From an uncultured Eubacteriales bacterium (GTDB lineage Bacteria; Bacillota; Clostridia; Peptostreptococcales; Anaerovoracaceae): a stretch of 64,000 nt of DNA. A model generated the notes under the pieces. The model had not been told where the DNA came from and searched no databases. It saw only the letters and a list, made by a program, of their open reading frames with translations. This document shows positions 8,299 through 18,900 of this stretch, piece by piece (position 1 is the stretch's first letter; every line of letters begins with the position of its first letter). The DNA is taken from positions 1-64,000 of the forward strand of contig CADABZ010000010.1 of NCBI GenBank assembly GCA_902786355.1. Direction: 5' to 3'. The translations under genes were made by a program, and so were the position numbers.

Positions 8299-10029
8299 CT
8301 ACTCTACGACTCTTGCCATGTAAAAGTCTGAGATCTTTTTCTCCTGCGCTTCGAACTCCGGAGTCTCGAATTCTGTACCATGCCAGTCAAGGAATTCCTG
8401 TCTGAGCTGGTTGAAGAATGCACGGATCTCTCTCTTGTCTGTCATATCGTATGTTTTTGTCAACGCATCATAGAGTCTGCCGAATTCCCTGCGCTGTCTC
8501 TCAGGTACACAGGCCTCATCGATCGGGTCGAAGGAGTTCTGCTGCAGATATACAGCATCAAGAAGTTCACCTTTCTGATAGATCGTGTAGTCCTCGGATG
8601 AAGTACCTTCTTCTCCGACTACCTTCATCATCTGGTTGACTTCTGTACTTCTGATGAGGATAGCTCTTGCCCTGTTGACGAGATCTGTGTCTACAACGCC
8701 TTTGTACTTAGACCATGAATCTACCGGGTGGATCGCAGGGTATTTACGTGCATCGGAACGCTCTCTTGCAAGTCCGTGGAACGCTCCTACTACCTTCAGA
8801 GTAGCCTGTGTTACAGGTTCTTCGAAGTTACCGCCGGCCGGTGATACTGTTCCGCCGATGGTGATCGATGCCTTGGAACCGTCATAAAGACGGACAACTC
8901 CGGCTCTCTCATAGAATGCTGCGATAGTGGACTCGAGGTAAGCAGGGAACGCTTCCTCTCCAGGGATTTCCTCAAGACGTCCTGACATCTCACGCATCGC
9001 CTGAGCCCAGCGGCTTGTGGAGTCAGCGAGCAGCAGTACGTCAAGTCCCATCTGTCTGTAGTACTCTGCCAGAGTTACTGCAGTATAGCAGGAAGCTTCA
9101 CGGGCAGCTACCGGCATTGACGATGTGTTGCAGATGATGATAGTTCTCTCCATCAGTGAACGGCCTGTCTTAGGGTCGATCAGTTCAGGGAACTCTTTAA
9201 GTACTTCTACTACCTCGCCGGCACGCTCTCCGCAGGCAGCTACGATTACAACGTCTGCCTCAGAGTTCTTGGCCTGCATGTGCTGAAGTACTGTCTTGCC
9301 TGCTCCGAAAGGTCCCGGTGTACAGAATGTTCCGCCCTTAGCTACAGGGAGGAAAGAGTCGATACAGCGGATCTTCGTTACAAGCGGTTCTGAAGGACGC
9401 AGCTTCTCAGTGTAGCATTTTACTGCCTGCTTGATAGGCTGTGTGAACACCATGGTGAGGTCTCTTGTTTCACCCTTTGCATTCTCGATCGTTGCGATCG
9501 TCGATCTTACATTGTAGGTACCGGCCTTGTTGACCGACTTGACGACCCAGTCATTTCCCTTCAGAGTGAACGGAACCATGATGTGGTGTGTGAACAGACC
9601 TTCCGGAACTGTACCGATCGTGCTTCCGGCTTTTACATGGTCACCGATCTTGGCAACCGGTGTAAAATCCCAGTCACGATCAGGAATAGCGTCGAGGTAT
9701 ACTCCTCTGTCGAGGAAGAAGCCGCACTGCTCAGCAAGCTTTGGCAGCGGGTTCTGAAGACCGTCGAATACCTGTGTCAGCAGTCCCGGACCCAGATCTA
9801 CGCTCATCAGCTCACCGGTAAATTCTACAGGATCTCCTACCTTGATACCGTTGGTCATTTCGTAGATCTGCATACTTACTTCCCCGTTGTTGATACGGAT
9901 GACCTCTCCTTTGAGGCGCTTATCATCAACGAGGATATAACCTACTTCATTCTTTCGAACGGAGCCATCGAAGTCTACCTTGATAAGGTTTCCGTTGACT
10001 CCGGATACATATCCTGTTTGTGTTTTCAT
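8299..10029 (-). CDS. atpA: V-type ATPase catalytic subunit A
   Basis: The 576-residue catalytic subunit has the Walker A loop GPFGAGKT at 239-246, the V-type bulge domain (about 110-190), ACGERAGE and [14 protein letters not shown] motifs. It hydrolyses or makes ATP at the A/B interfaces of the soluble head. Start ATG 10029 is conventional, although the preceding spacer (10030-10116) is longer than elsewhere in the operon. Both directions of catalysis are possible; anaerobes with this enzyme often use it as an ion pump. Confidence 0.96.
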   Translation of the reverse strand: MKTQTGYVSGVNGNLIKVDFDGSVRKNEVGYILVDDKRLKGEVIRINNGEVSMQIYEMTNGIKVGDPVEFTGELMSVDLGPGLLTQVFDGLQNPLPKLAEQCGFFLDRGVYLDAIPDRDWDFTPVAKIGDHVKAGSTIGTVPEGLFTHHIMVPFTLKGNDWVVKSVNKAGTYNVRSTIATIENAKGETRDLTMVFTQPIKQAVKCYTEKLRPSEPLVTKIRCIDSFLPVAKGGTFCTPGPFGAGKTVLQHMQAKNSEADVVIVAACGERAGEVVEVLKEFPELIDPKTGRSLMERTIIICNTSSMPVAAREASCYTAVTLAEYYRQMGLDVLLLADSTSRWAQAMREMSGRLEEIPGEEAFPAYLESTIAAFYERAGVVRLYDGSKASITIGGTVSPAGGNFEEPVTQATLKVVGAFHGLARERSDARKYPAIHPVDSWSKYKGVVDTDLVNRARAILIRSTEVNQMMKVVGEEGTSSEDYTIYQKGELLDAVYLQQNSFDPIDEACVPERQRREFGRLYDALTKTYDMTDKREIRAFFNQLRQEFLDWHGTEFETPEFEAQEKKISDFYMARVVE

Positions 10030-10116
10030 ATAGCACTCCTGTTAAATTCCGAGTGGAGATCTCAGCGCTTGCGTGCATGAGACGGAGCGAAAGGATTCAG
10101 CCCCTTCCTCACCCGG

Positions 10117-10638
10117 CTACAAACTGTAAACGCGCTGCTGTATCCCTTCGAAGAGGGAATTGAACTCAGCCTTGCCCTTCGTCTGTTCGAAACAACTCAG
10201 ACGTTCAAGCAATTTCAACTTGATCGCATAGCCGAACAGCACATAATCATCGAACATATGCAGTCCAACAAGTGAATCCAGATTTTCAAATTCGTATTCC
10301 AGCAGGACTTTCTCTGCTTCCAGAGGATTCTTCGCTGACAGGGCTGCTGTCGCCACCTGGGCGATCATGCCGTCCTTATCATATGCGGATGAGTAACTCT
10401 TTCCCAGGCTCATGCTTCTCTGATAGTTCAGTTCCTTGGTAAGCATTCCGTAGAACTGCGACCATTCTTTGACGAGCGGCCCTTCTGTGGAAGAAAGTGT
10501 CAGATCCTTCAGAAGCTGATAAGTGGATTCACTTACATTTGACTGGCAGCATGACAGGAATTCGCTGTAGGTCAGAGGCATATCCCCATCTGCTCTTAGC
10601 TCAGGCAGGCTTGCAATCAGATAATAATATGAAGCCAT
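10117..10638 (-). CDS. DUF2764-type V-ATPase operon protein (possible subunit C equivalent)
   Basis: A 173-residue, mostly helical protein beginning MASYYYLIASLPELR, a signature of the DUF2764 family found inside V-ATPase operons that run E-DUF2764-A-B-D-I-K, as in spirochaetes and Bacteroidetes. No separate subunit C, F or G gene is present here, so it may do the work of subunit C, the socket between central shaft and rotor ring. That role is inferred from position. It lies 15 nt after subunit E. Confidence 0.75.
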   Translation of the reverse strand: MASYYYLIASLPELRADGDMPLTYSEFLSCCQSNVSESTYQLLKDLTLSSTEGPLVKEWSQFYGMLTKELNYQRSMSLGKSYSSAYDKDGMIAQVATAALSAKNPLEAEKVLLEYEFENLDSLVGLHMFDDYVLFGYAIKLKLLERLSCFEQTKGKAEFNSLFEGIQQRVYSL

Positions 10639-10653
10639 TCTGTGCCTCCTTCT

Positions 10654-11217
10654 CTACTGGAAGTCCAGATCTCTGAAGTATGGCATCAGCATCTCCATGA
10701 TTCCATCATCTGAACAGTCAAAATAACCGGAACCGTCCTTAGCAGCAAGACGGAATCCATTCTGTACGTTCTTGCCAGGTCTGATTTCCAGTCCGTTCTT
10801 GATCTCTTCTGCAAGTTCGCTCTTGAGCACTGCGCTTACATCTGATACTTCTGCAGCATAATTAGCTACATCTTCACCGGCTACAGCTGCACGAATCAGT
10901 TTGCCGAGAGATTCTCCCGAAAATTCCTTTCTGATGTCTGCAGCAAGGATCTTCTGAAACTCTTCCTGGATCTCTGACTTGAATGCCAGAACCGCATCCC
11001 TCTTCGCCTGTTCAGCACTGACTGCAGCGCTTTCTCTGAGGATCGAGATCTCCTTTTCTGAAGCATCCTTGAACTGCTGCGCCTCAGCCTTTGCAACGGC
11101 AACGATAGATTCGGCTTTCTTTTTTGCTTCTGCAATAATAGATTCCGCCTCTGTGTTTGCCGCCTCTATCCCTTCTTTGCGGATAGAGGAAACCAGGTCT
11201 TGAATCTGTAATTCCAT
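10654..11217 (-). CDS. atpE: V-type ATPase peripheral-stalk subunit E
   Basis: The product is 187 residues with a long Ala/Glu/Lys-rich coiled coil (about 15-95) and a globular C-terminus, the V-type subunit E plan. It forms the outer stalk that holds the head still. ATG 11217 is chosen because the AGGAGGTG Shine-Dalgarno lies just upstream; the GTG two codons earlier falls inside that site. It is the first gene of the seven-gene operon. Confidence 0.85.
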   Translation of the reverse strand: MELQIQDLVSSIRKEGIEAANTEAESIIAEAKKKAESIVAVAKAEAQQFKDASEKEISILRESAAVSAEQAKRDAVLAFKSEIQEEFQKILAADIRKEFSGESLGKLIRAAVAGEDVANYAAEVSDVSAVLKSELAEEIKNGLEIRPGKNVQNGFRLAAKDGSGYFDCSDDGIMEMLMPYFRDLDFQ

Positions 11218-11350
11218 AGGCACCTCCTATTCCTGAAACAACATCTTCCTTGTCCTCTGCGCGGTATTGGTAGGTTATCTAAACGCTGTCTGCAAAATGT
11301 TACGAAACAGCCCGAAATCTCCTGTTTTGCGCAAAATCCTAGATATATTT

Positions 11351-11379
11351 ATTATAATATCCGCATCATTATCCATCAA
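11351..11379 (-). promoter_or_regulatory. Candidate promoter of the V-ATPase operon
   Basis: Minus-strand TTGATG (11379-11374), a 17-bp spacer and TATAAT (11356-11351) precede atpE by about 130 nt. Confidence 0.6.
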
Positions 11380-11731
11380 ATAAAACAATTAGTTGACAAT
11401 AGTTAACGCCTCAAAAATGCAGTAATATCAAGGCTTGTAGATGCGTTATTTATTTAACAAAATTCAGAAAATACAATCGAACCGCGGTCGATAACGCGGT
11501 CTAGAGCCGAAAAGCCCTATAAAATCAAGCCTTTCGTGGTTTTTATTTTGAAACTTATTAATTAATTTTCATCTTATTTTCTGCATCTTCAGCAACATTC
11601 TGGCCACGCATCAATTATCTTTTGAGCCCATCCTTGTTATTAAATTGTCAGCAATCAGGCATTTTTTCCAAAAATGTCCTCTGTGATATCCTGCTGCCTC
11701 TTTCGCCCTGCTTCAGCTTTCTTAGCGCACG
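11380..11731. other. AT-rich intergenic segment without a recognisable gene
   Basis: Between the V-ATPase promoter and the terminator at 11732-11751 there are short inverted repeats (CCGCGGTCGATAACGCGG around 11481) and A/T runs, but no open frame with a plausible ribosome site and no RNA family that I recognise. Confidence 0.5.
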
Positions 11732-11751
11732 AAAAAACAGCCTTGCGGCTG
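11732..11751 (-). terminator. Terminator after the small membrane protein gene
   Basis: CAGCC-GCAA-GGCTG on the minus strand is followed by TTTTTT, 11 nt past the stop codon of the 59-residue protein. Confidence 0.8.
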
Positions 11752-11762
11752 CTCTGCTGTGT

Positions 11763-11942
11763 TTAGTCGAAGAAGAAAACTCCGGAAGCGAGGAAGGTGG
11801 TCACTATCATTGCGACGGCTACGAGTATAGCCATGATCTTGGCTCCGGTATTGAGCCGCGCCCTCTGCTCCTCATATTTCTGCATGCTCTTTTCTTCTGC
11901 ATGTTTCTGTGAATTGTTGCTCTTGCTGTATCTGTTAGCCAT
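11763..11942 (-). CDS. Small single-span membrane protein (59 aa)
   Basis: The frame starts at ATG 11942 behind AGAGG and ends in TAA. Residues 1-33 are charged and polar (MANRYSKSNNSQKH start, then EEQRARLNTG); residues 34-56 form one hydrophobic helix ending VFFFD. An own ribosome site, a dedicated terminator and clean codon structure argue that it is real. I do not recognise the family, and no function can be assigned. It lies 75 nt downstream of rlmH on the same strand, so they may be co-transcribed. Confidence 0.65.
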   Translation of the reverse strand: MANRYSKSNNSQKHAEEKSMQKYEEQRARLNTGAKIMAILVAVAMIVTTFLASGVFFFD

Positions 11943-12017
11943 GTTGCGCCTCTCTGTGTATATATATGATTATCATTCCTGTTTATGATAACGGGTCTTT
12001 ATCGATGATAATAAGTA

Positions 12018-12497
12018 CTATTTGTGATATGCCTCGCCGGCATTGATCTTGAATGCTCTGTATATCTGCTCAAGGAGGACGACCCTCGCAAGCTGATGCG
12101 GCAGCGTGATCTTTCCGAAGCTCATCCGCAGGTCAGCTCTGCGCTTTACCTCATCTGACAGGCCCAGACTTCCTCCTATTATAAAACTGATCCGCGAATA
12201 GTCAAAGGATATTTCGGCGATCTTAGCGGCCATCTCTTCTGAAGAAAGCTCCCGTCCCTGTATGTCCAGGGCGATCACATAATCCCCGTTTCCGATCTTT
12301 CCAAGGATATCTCTGCCCTCAGTTTCGATCACTTTCCGCTCGTCGGCAGCGGATGCATTTGCCGGCAGCCTGGCTTCTTTCACCTCGATTACTTCAGGAC
12401 TGCAGTAGCCCCTGAGCCTCTTGAGATATTCAGCATAGGCCGCATCCCAGTATTTCTCTTTTGACTTTCCGACACATATGACCCTGATGTTAAGCAT
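12018..12497 (-). CDS. rlmH: 23S rRNA (pseudouridine-1915-N3) methyltransferase RlmH
   Basis: The 159-residue SPOUT methyltransferase starts MLNIRVICVGKSKEKYW. It has the family's ALDIQGRELSSEEMA strand, the SAM-binding knot FIIGGSLGLSDEV and the C-terminal LPHQLARVVLLEQIYRAFKI. It methylates pseudouridine 1915 of 23S rRNA in assembled ribosomes. ATG 12497 is chosen because GGAGG stands 7 nt upstream and the length matches the family exactly; a longer upstream extension has no homologous features. Confidence 0.95.
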   Translation of the reverse strand: MLNIRVICVGKSKEKYWDAAYAEYLKRLRGYCSPEVIEVKEARLPANASAADERKVIETEGRDILGKIGNGDYVIALDIQGRELSSEEMAAKIAEISFDYSRISFIIGGSLGLSDEVKRRADLRMSFGKITLPHQLARVVLLEQIYRAFKINAGEAYHK

Positions 12498-12606
12498 TTT
12501 GAATCCTCCGCCGTGATTATACATATTCACGGACAATAATGGTATAATATTCGCGAAATTATCACAAAGCCGGGACAGTCCGGCACACAGGAAAGAGGAA
12601 AAAGTG

Positions 12607-13767
12607 ATGAAGCAGGCTCTTGTGGGCATGAGCGGCGGCGTCGATTCGAGTGTCGCAGCTTACCTGGTGCGTGAAGCCGGCTATGAAGTGACCGGCGCGA
12701 CCATGAGACTTTTTGATAACGAGACGATCGGTGTCACCGACAAAACCTGTTGTTCGCTGAGCAGCATAGAGGACGCCTGCGCGGTTGCCAACAAGCTCGG
12801 CATCAACTATGTCGTCTATGATATGAGGCCGGATTTCAGGCGCGAAGTTATCGACAGGTTCGTCAGCGCATATGAGCGCGGCGAGACGCCGAATCCTTGC
12901 GTTGCATGCAACAAGTATCTCAAGTTCGACAGACTTTACGAGCTAAGCGCAGCTGACCTGCTACAGACGGAAGAGTTAAGTGCAGATTCTCTGAGCGGCA
13001 GCGAAGCCGGCGGGCAGAACGCAAGTGACGCTGCCCTTGACATACCGCCGCTCAGCATAGCGACCGGTCATTATGCCGTCATCGAAAGATCTCCATCCGG
13101 AAGGTTCATGCTCCGCAAAGGCAGTGATCCGGGAAAGGATCAGAGCTACTTTCTGTATGATCTGACTCAGGAACAGCTTTCGCGTACACTCTTCCCTCTC
13201 GGCTCTATGTCCAAGCCCGAGGTCAGAGAAATCGCAGCATCGCTTGGCCTTGTCACAGCGAAAAAGCGAGAGAGCCAGGATATCTGTTTTGTTCCGGGAG
13301 GCGACTACTCGTCATTCATCTGCGGCTACACAGGGCATGAATATCCGCCGGGCGATTTTGTCAGCACAGACGGCACGGTGATGGGCAGGCACAAGGGGAT
13401 AATCAACTATACGATCGGCCAGCGCAAAGGTCTCGGCCTTGCCCTTAAGAAGCCTGCATATGTCCTGGACATTGATGTCGCAGGTAACCGCGTCATACTC
13501 GGGGATAACGAGGAGCTTTTTACAAGTGAGCTTACTGCATCAGATTTCAACTGGGTCTCAATGGCCCCTGCTAAGAGCGATATCCGGGCATCTGCGAGGA
13601 TCAGATACAGGCATCATGAAGCACCTGCAACAGTGATCCCTCTCGCCGAAGATCGTGTGAAGATCATCTTCGACGAACCTCAGCGGGCTATCACGCGCGG
13701 CCAGTCGGTCGTCGTGTACGATGGCGATTATGTAATAGGCGGAGGAATAATATCATGGGAAGATTAA
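12607..13767 (+). CDS. mnmA: tRNA-specific 2-thiouridylase MnmA
   Basis: MnmA activates U34 of Lys, Glu and Gln tRNAs with ATP and inserts sulfur. The 386-residue product shows the PP-loop SGGVDSS (9-15), the first catalytic Cys in NPCVACN and the second in ESQDICFVPGGDY. A Ser/Ala/Gly-rich insertion of about 30 residues (near 120-150) before ATGHYA is unusual. ATG 12607 is preferred over the adjacent GTG 12604; GAGGAAAAAG precedes both. An extended -10 (TGGTATAAT) lies at 12540-12548. Its end overlaps hydE by 13 nt. Confidence 0.94.
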   Translation: MKQALVGMSGGVDSSVAAYLVREAGYEVTGATMRLFDNETIGVTDKTCCSLSSIEDACAVANKLGINYVVYDMRPDFRREVIDRFVSAYERGETPNPCVACNKYLKFDRLYELSAADLLQTEELSADSLSGSEAGGQNASDAALDIPPLSIATGHYAVIERSPSGRFMLRKGSDPGKDQSYFLYDLTQEQLSRTLFPLGSMSKPEVREIAASLGLVTAKKRESQDICFVPGGDYSSFICGYTGHEYPPGDFVSTDGTVMGRHKGIINYTIGQRKGLGLALKKPAYVLDIDVAGNRVILGDNEELFTSELTASDFNWVSMAPAKSDIRASARIRYRHHEAPATVIPLAEDRVKIIFDEPQRAITRGQSVVVYDGDYVIGGGIISWED

Positions 13768-14813
13768 GACCTCTTATAGATAAGCTAAAAGATGAGCACG
13801 CACTGACGCACGACGAGTATGTGCAGCTTTTTGTTCAGCGCAATCCGGAAGACAGCGAATACATGAGAGCCCTTGCGCAGGAGACTGCTGTAGCCAATTA
13901 CGGACACGATATATATCTGCGCGGGCTGATCGAATTCACCAACTACTGCAGGAATGACTGCTACTACTGCGGTATTAGGCGCTCCAACGACAAAGCTGAA
14001 CGGTACCGTCTGACGAATGAAGAGATACTCCAGTGCTGCGATATCGGATACGGCTTCGGTCTCAGGACCTTTGTCCTGCAGGGCGGAGAGGATATGACAT
14101 ACACAGATGACGCTTTCTGCGCCCTTATACGGGAAATCAAGGCAAAGCATCCCGACTGCGCAGTCACTCTGTCAGTCGGAGAACGCTCGCGCAAAACATA
14201 CGAGGCATACTATGAGGCTGGCGCCGACAGGTATCTTCTGCGGCACGAGACCTCCTCGCCTGAGCATTATGCAAAGCTCCATCCTTCTGAGCTGTCTATT
14301 GAAAACAGAAAGAGATGTCTGAGAGATCTCAAGGACATTGGTTTTCAGATAGGTGCGGGCTTCATGGTCGGCTCACCATACCAGACTTACGATTATCTTG
14401 CAGAAGACTTCGAATATCTCAGAGAGCTTGAGCCGCATATGATCGGCATAGGACCTTTCATCCATCACAAGGATACGCCTTTTGCCGAAATGCCTGACGG
14501 TGGCTATGAGGAGACGCTCTACTGTCTTTCGATACTCAGGCTGATGTTCCCGAAAGTTCTCCTTCCGGCGACCACCGCGCTCGGGACTATCGATCCGCTC
14601 GGAAGAGAGGAGGGCATAAAGCATGGTGCTAATGTAATAATGCCGAGCCTTTCGCCAAAAGACGTTCGCCAGAAGTACCTGCTCTACGATGGAAAGATCT
14701 GCACGGGCGAAGAGGCTGCAGAATGCCATGCATGCCTTGAAGGACGCATCGCGCGCATAGGCTACAGAGCAGTATCATCGCGCGGCGACTACGCAGGCTG
14801 GGAGAGAAAATAA
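13755..14813 (+). CDS. hydE: [FeFe]-hydrogenase H-cluster radical-SAM maturase HydE
   Basis: The 352-residue radical-SAM enzyme carries the cluster motif CRNDCYYC (Cys65, 69, 72) and HydE-typical stretches FVLQGGED, RHETSSPEHYAKLHP, GFMVGSPYQT and IGPFIHHKDTPF. HydE helps build the organometallic H-cluster of [FeFe]-hydrogenase, with HydF and HydG. Neither partner nor the hydrogenase is in this window. The 13-nt overlap with mnmA suggests translational coupling. Presence implies hydrogen metabolism in a strict anaerobe. Confidence 0.92.
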   Translation: MGRLRPLIDKLKDEHALTHDEYVQLFVQRNPEDSEYMRALAQETAVANYGHDIYLRGLIEFTNYCRNDCYYCGIRRSNDKAERYRLTNEEILQCCDIGYGFGLRTFVLQGGEDMTYTDDAFCALIREIKAKHPDCAVTLSVGERSRKTYEAYYEAGADRYLLRHETSSPEHYAKLHPSELSIENRKRCLRDLKDIGFQIGAGFMVGSPYQTYDYLAEDFEYLRELEPHMIGIGPFIHHKDTPFAEMPDGGYEETLYCLSILRLMFPKVLLPATTALGTIDPLGREEGIKHGANVIMPSLSPKDVRQKYLLYDGKICTGEEAAECHACLEGRIARIGYRAVSSRGDYAGWERK

Positions 14814-14883
14814 CCGGTCCGAACTTCAGCCACGGCCGTTTAGCCGTGACCGGTTAGCCGCGGCCGTTTATCGGTCCGGACCG
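14814..14883. repeat. GC-rich inverted-repeat segment downstream of hydE
   Basis: Short palindromes ACGGCCGTTTAGCCGT and GCGGCCG recur, bracketed by CCGGTCCG and CGGTCCGGACCG. It could fold as stacked hairpins at the 3' end of the mnmA-hydE transcript. Function is unknown. Confidence 0.6.
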
Positions 14884-14894
14884 AAACATACTAT

Positions 14895-14944
14895 TAAAAA
14901 CAGAAGGCCCTGGCCGTCACTTCATGACGGTCAGGGTCTCTTTT
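14895..14944. terminator. Bidirectional terminator between hydE and the MBL hydrolase gene
   Basis: CCTGGCCGTCA and TGACGGTCAGG pair around a CTTCA loop. T-rich tracts lie on both sides (TCTCTTTT on plus, CTTCTGTTTTT on minus). The stop codon of the minus-strand gene (14917) lies inside the hairpin. Confidence 0.8.
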
Positions 14945-15876
14945 GCAGCTATGCATAGTTTGTAGTGTTTACCGCGGATGAATCCGCTTTCCTTAAGTGC
15001 CGCTTCGACAGCCTGCCCAGCATAAAGCGGCAGGTTGTTGTGCTCGCTGAGGTGGGCAAGCATTATCGATACCGCATCTGATCCGGCACCCTCTGCTGCT
15101 TCCGCTGCAGATTCTTCGGCAAGATCATCTTCCAGATCTATATACTCATCACTGAGCCTTCCCTCGTAGATCCCGGTCTGCGGATGTATGCTTTCGTAGT
15201 AATGACTCAGAAGCCTTGCCAGCACGGCACCCGCGTAGTCATTGGAGAGATGTCCGTGGTCGCTTTTGATGCGCTGCTTGAGCATGTACGGATATTCCCC
15301 GAACATCAGCAGGTGCTCATCGTGGTTCGACTCGAATATAAGCTTGTTGGCATCGGCAGCCGCCCTGAAGATCTCTTCAGTCACAGTTCCTGTATCCGTA
15401 ACGGCGGCAAGCTTGTCTCTGCCGCATCTGACAGTGAAGCCAACCGGTTCCCTTGCGTCGTGGCTCAGCGGAAAAACGCTTACTATGACATCCGGCTGAG
15501 CTGAGCCTCCCGCGGCATCCTCGCTATCCCGGCCTGCCGGTCTGACGACGAAGGAATCCCCGGCTTTAACAACCTTCACCCTTTCCTCCGGCACGTATAT
15601 GAAATTGCCTGTGCCGGCGATCGTTCCCCTGCTTGCATAGAACACAGCATTCGGGCATTTGCGGCTGATTGCTCTGACGCTTTTGGAATGATCCGTATGC
15701 TCGTGTGTGATAAGTACTGCATCGATCGTCTCAGGATCAATGTCAAAATGCTCGAGAGCGCCGAGTATCCGTTTTGCTGTCAGTCCGACATCGAGCAGTA
15801 TCGTCCTGCTGCCGGCCATTATTATGTATGAATTTCCGGAGCTGCTGCTCCCTATCGATATAACTTCTATCGCCAT
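14917..15876 (-). CDS. MBL-fold metallo-hydrolase (WalJ/YycJ-like)
   Basis: The 319-residue metallo-beta-lactamase-fold protein begins with IEVISIGSSSSGNSY and contains the metal motif THEHTDH (57-63). FPLSHDAREPVGF and LIFESNHDEHLL supply further ligands, and HGHLSN comes later. This is the layout of WalJ/YycJ-type hydrolases, linked to cell-wall homeostasis and DNA ends in other Firmicutes. An acidic insertion rich in Glu/Ala lies near 230-255. No walRK genes are nearby, so the WalJ link rests on family resemblance. Confidence 0.8.
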   Translation of the reverse strand: MAIEVISIGSSSSGNSYIIMAGSRTILLDVGLTAKRILGALEHFDIDPETIDAVLITHEHTDHSKSVRAISRKCPNAVFYASRGTIAGTGNFIYVPEERVKVVKAGDSFVVRPAGRDSEDAAGGSAQPDVIVSVFPLSHDAREPVGFTVRCGRDKLAAVTDTGTVTEEIFRAAADANKLIFESNHDEHLLMFGEYPYMLKQRIKSDHGHLSNDYAGAVLARLLSHYYESIHPQTGIYEGRLSDEYIDLEDDLAEESAAEAAEGAGSDAVSIMLAHLSEHNNLPLYAGQAVEAALKESGFIRGKHYKLCIAAKETLTVMK

Positions 15877-15935
15877 CAGTTGTACGGTCTGTATATCCTT
15901 TCTTCCTGATCTGCCGCTATGCAGCGCTCTGCGGG

Positions 15936-18900
15936 TCAGGCTTCTTTGCTTTTATCTTCTTTCGGTTCCGGCCCTATCTCGCGGGCGGTATTCTTTGTAT
16001 ATTCGCGGTCACGCCTGCACACCGGCTTGTAGCTGCAGTAGGTGCATGCAAGCTTTCCGGCGCCCTCTCTGAACGGATGGATACCGATATCACCACGCAT
16101 AATCCCTGCTGCAGTCTCTTCTATTCTCTTGAGGACATCGTGCCTCAGGCTCTCGTAGTCCTCGCGGCTGATGCTTCTGTCCTTGGCGCTTCTTCCGCCC
16201 GCCAGCATTTCCGCAGGCATCGCTCCGAGCACTCCCGGATCATCGATGTATTTTCCTCTCAGCTTGTAAGTGTCCCCCGGCTCTCTGCCGGCGATCTCTG
16301 CCGCAGCCTTCGCGGTTTTGCCGTCGATACCTTCGATCGGATCCTTGATATTGGAATAAAACAGTCCTGCCGGCTCGAGGTCTCCCGACGAGGCCGAGAT
16401 CATGTAAATCATGAGCTGCATCTTGTAGCCGTTGCGCATCTTCCACACATTGAGGCTGTCGCTGCCCGTCTTGTAATCTATGATGCGCACGCGTTTCTGT
16501 CCTTCGACATTGAGTATGTCAGAGCGGTCGATCTTGCCCTCGACATACACCTTCTGGCCGTCGACCTCAAGGGTCACAGGCTCGAAGCCGCCTTTTCTGT
16601 TGAAATCCTCTTCAAATACAGCATCGATCACGCTGTCAGCTGAGAGCTGATCTGCCATCGCTCTCGCCGCTCCGGTGCATATCTCACGTATGCGGTCCAT
16701 CCTGTATTTCTCGCTTCCGGCTGAGACGAACAGGCCGCCCTGATAATCCGCAGCTATCCGCGACAGCTCTTCGTCGACCATCCTGGCTATGAGAGCGTAT
16801 ACATCTCCTTCACTCCCGGCTGCGCTGCCTGCCTCTGATCCGTCAGTATCGCTGATCTCTGGTCCGTCCGCACCGCCGCTTTGCTCTGCTCTTGCCCTTC
16901 TCGCTTCTGCTACTGCATCCAGGATCTTCCTGTCGCCGAGCAGACGTCTGGCGACTCCCATCAGGCACTCGTGATACGCATCTCCTATCGACCGCGGATC
17001 GCTGGAAAAATCTCTCTCCTCCTGCGGCCTGAGGCCTCTTTCCACGAAGTAGCGAAACGGGCATTCAAAATAACTGTTAATGGAGCTCGCGCTGAGTACG
17101 AGTGATCCGTCTGATCTTCCGAAGAGTTTCCCGGAGATATTCCTGCCAAGGAGTTCCTGCTCATTCTCATCGGCGGCTGCGGCCAGCATCCTGCCAAGAT
17201 CGCCTCTGCGCTTAGCATCATACCAGGCGATCATAGCGCGCATCAGAGAATCAGCCTTCTCCGGTGCATTCCTGTCTTTGATCCTTCCGATGAGATGCCT
17301 CATGGACTCTTCAGGTGTGTTCACTGTATCGCCTGCAGTCATCTGAGCCGCACCTGCAGAAGAAGCTGCAGCAGAAGTGATCTGCGCGCTGCCCCAGCCG
17401 GCGCTTACAACGTCCTTGAGGACTTCTGCATCCGGATAGAGCGTCCTGAGCGATTCTATCACAGTCGACGGAAGAGCCTCTCCTCCGTCCGCGTCAGTCA
17501 GCGACCAGCTGATATACAGTTTTTCCGATGGTTTTGACATCATCCTGTACATCGCGGCGTTCTCTTCGCTCTGTTTTATCTTCATAAGGGAGCCGAGCTC
17601 GAAGCCTTTCTCCTCGAAATACCTTGCCTCGTCTACTGAGAAAAGCCCTTCAGGTGAATGCTGCATAGGCAGGGTCCCTTCATTGGCCCCGAGTATGACT
17701 GCCGCACGGATAGGGCGCGGACGGGTTCTTATCATAGTTCCCACAGAAAGGCCGTCTGCGGTCGGCGGTATTACGCCTACCTCTACATTGGTGAGGCCGG
17801 CGGTATATATATCCGTGAACTCTGCAAGATCGAGCTTCGTATCGCCCATGATCTCAGTGATCTGGTCAAGAAGCTCCATCGCTTTGTCGTAACTCTCGGA
17901 AGTCCTCTGAGCCTCATCTACAAAACCGAGGGCTTCCTCTTCATCCGCCATGCGGGTGACCTCTGCAGTGAGATCCCATACAGTATCCAGGTACCGCCTG
18001 AAGGCCGAGGTGAATTCTCTGACATCAAAGCTGCCGCCTGACGTCATGTCCCGGAGACCTTTTATACGCGCTGACAGCTCAGCTCTCAGCGAATTGAGCT
18101 CCCTGAACGCCTCTGCACCCAGAGACTCCTCTCCGTATCTGAAATCACGGTCCCACATCGTTCCCTTTATATGATAGCTCCTGACATAATTCTCAAGAGC
18201 TTCTGTCTCCTCATCGGACACGCCTGCAAGCCCGGTCTTGAGCATCGCGAACATGTACTGCGAGTTGTTGTTGTATATGAGGAACCACAGCAGGTTGACT
18301 ATGAAGCTGACCGGAGCTGTGTCGGTTATATTTCTTGCCGAATCCATGAAAACAGGCAGGCCGTATTCATCGAAGACTCTCCTGATTATAGGATGCATCG
18401 CTCCTTCGTCATTGGCGATGACCTGTATATCCCTCATTCTGTATCCGAGGTCTCTGACAAGGTGCCATATGTAAGCAGCAGCGCTTTCCGCCTCACAATA
18501 AGGATTGGCTGCGCATACCATCGTCAGATCCTCCGGTACAAAATCCGCGCTTTCCGGTACATTGGTGAAGAGCCTCTCCTCGATGGTCTGTACAGTCCTG
18601 CTCTTTTTCGACGTGTATTCATCGCCTATCTCTATGCAGTCAAAATCTATTCCCTGCTCGCCGCACTGTCTGCGGAACATCGATTCTATCGATTCATCGA
18701 GGAACTCTTCACTTCTGTTGAGGATGAAATTGACAGATGCGGCCGATTTCGCAAGTTCAAGGCATGCTCTCGCGAATTTTGGTGTTATGCTGTCATACCC
18801 GTATATCCATATGGATCTGCCTTTGAGCAACGACGACTCCGCCATCGCCGAGATGTAATCATCGATATACTCTTCTGAATCCATGTACTTGCCGGATGCC

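Noticed and set aside
12018..12629. RlmH with a 44-residue N-terminal extension
   Set aside because: The extension overlaps the mnmA start region and lacks family features; ATG 12497 has a strong ribosome site.
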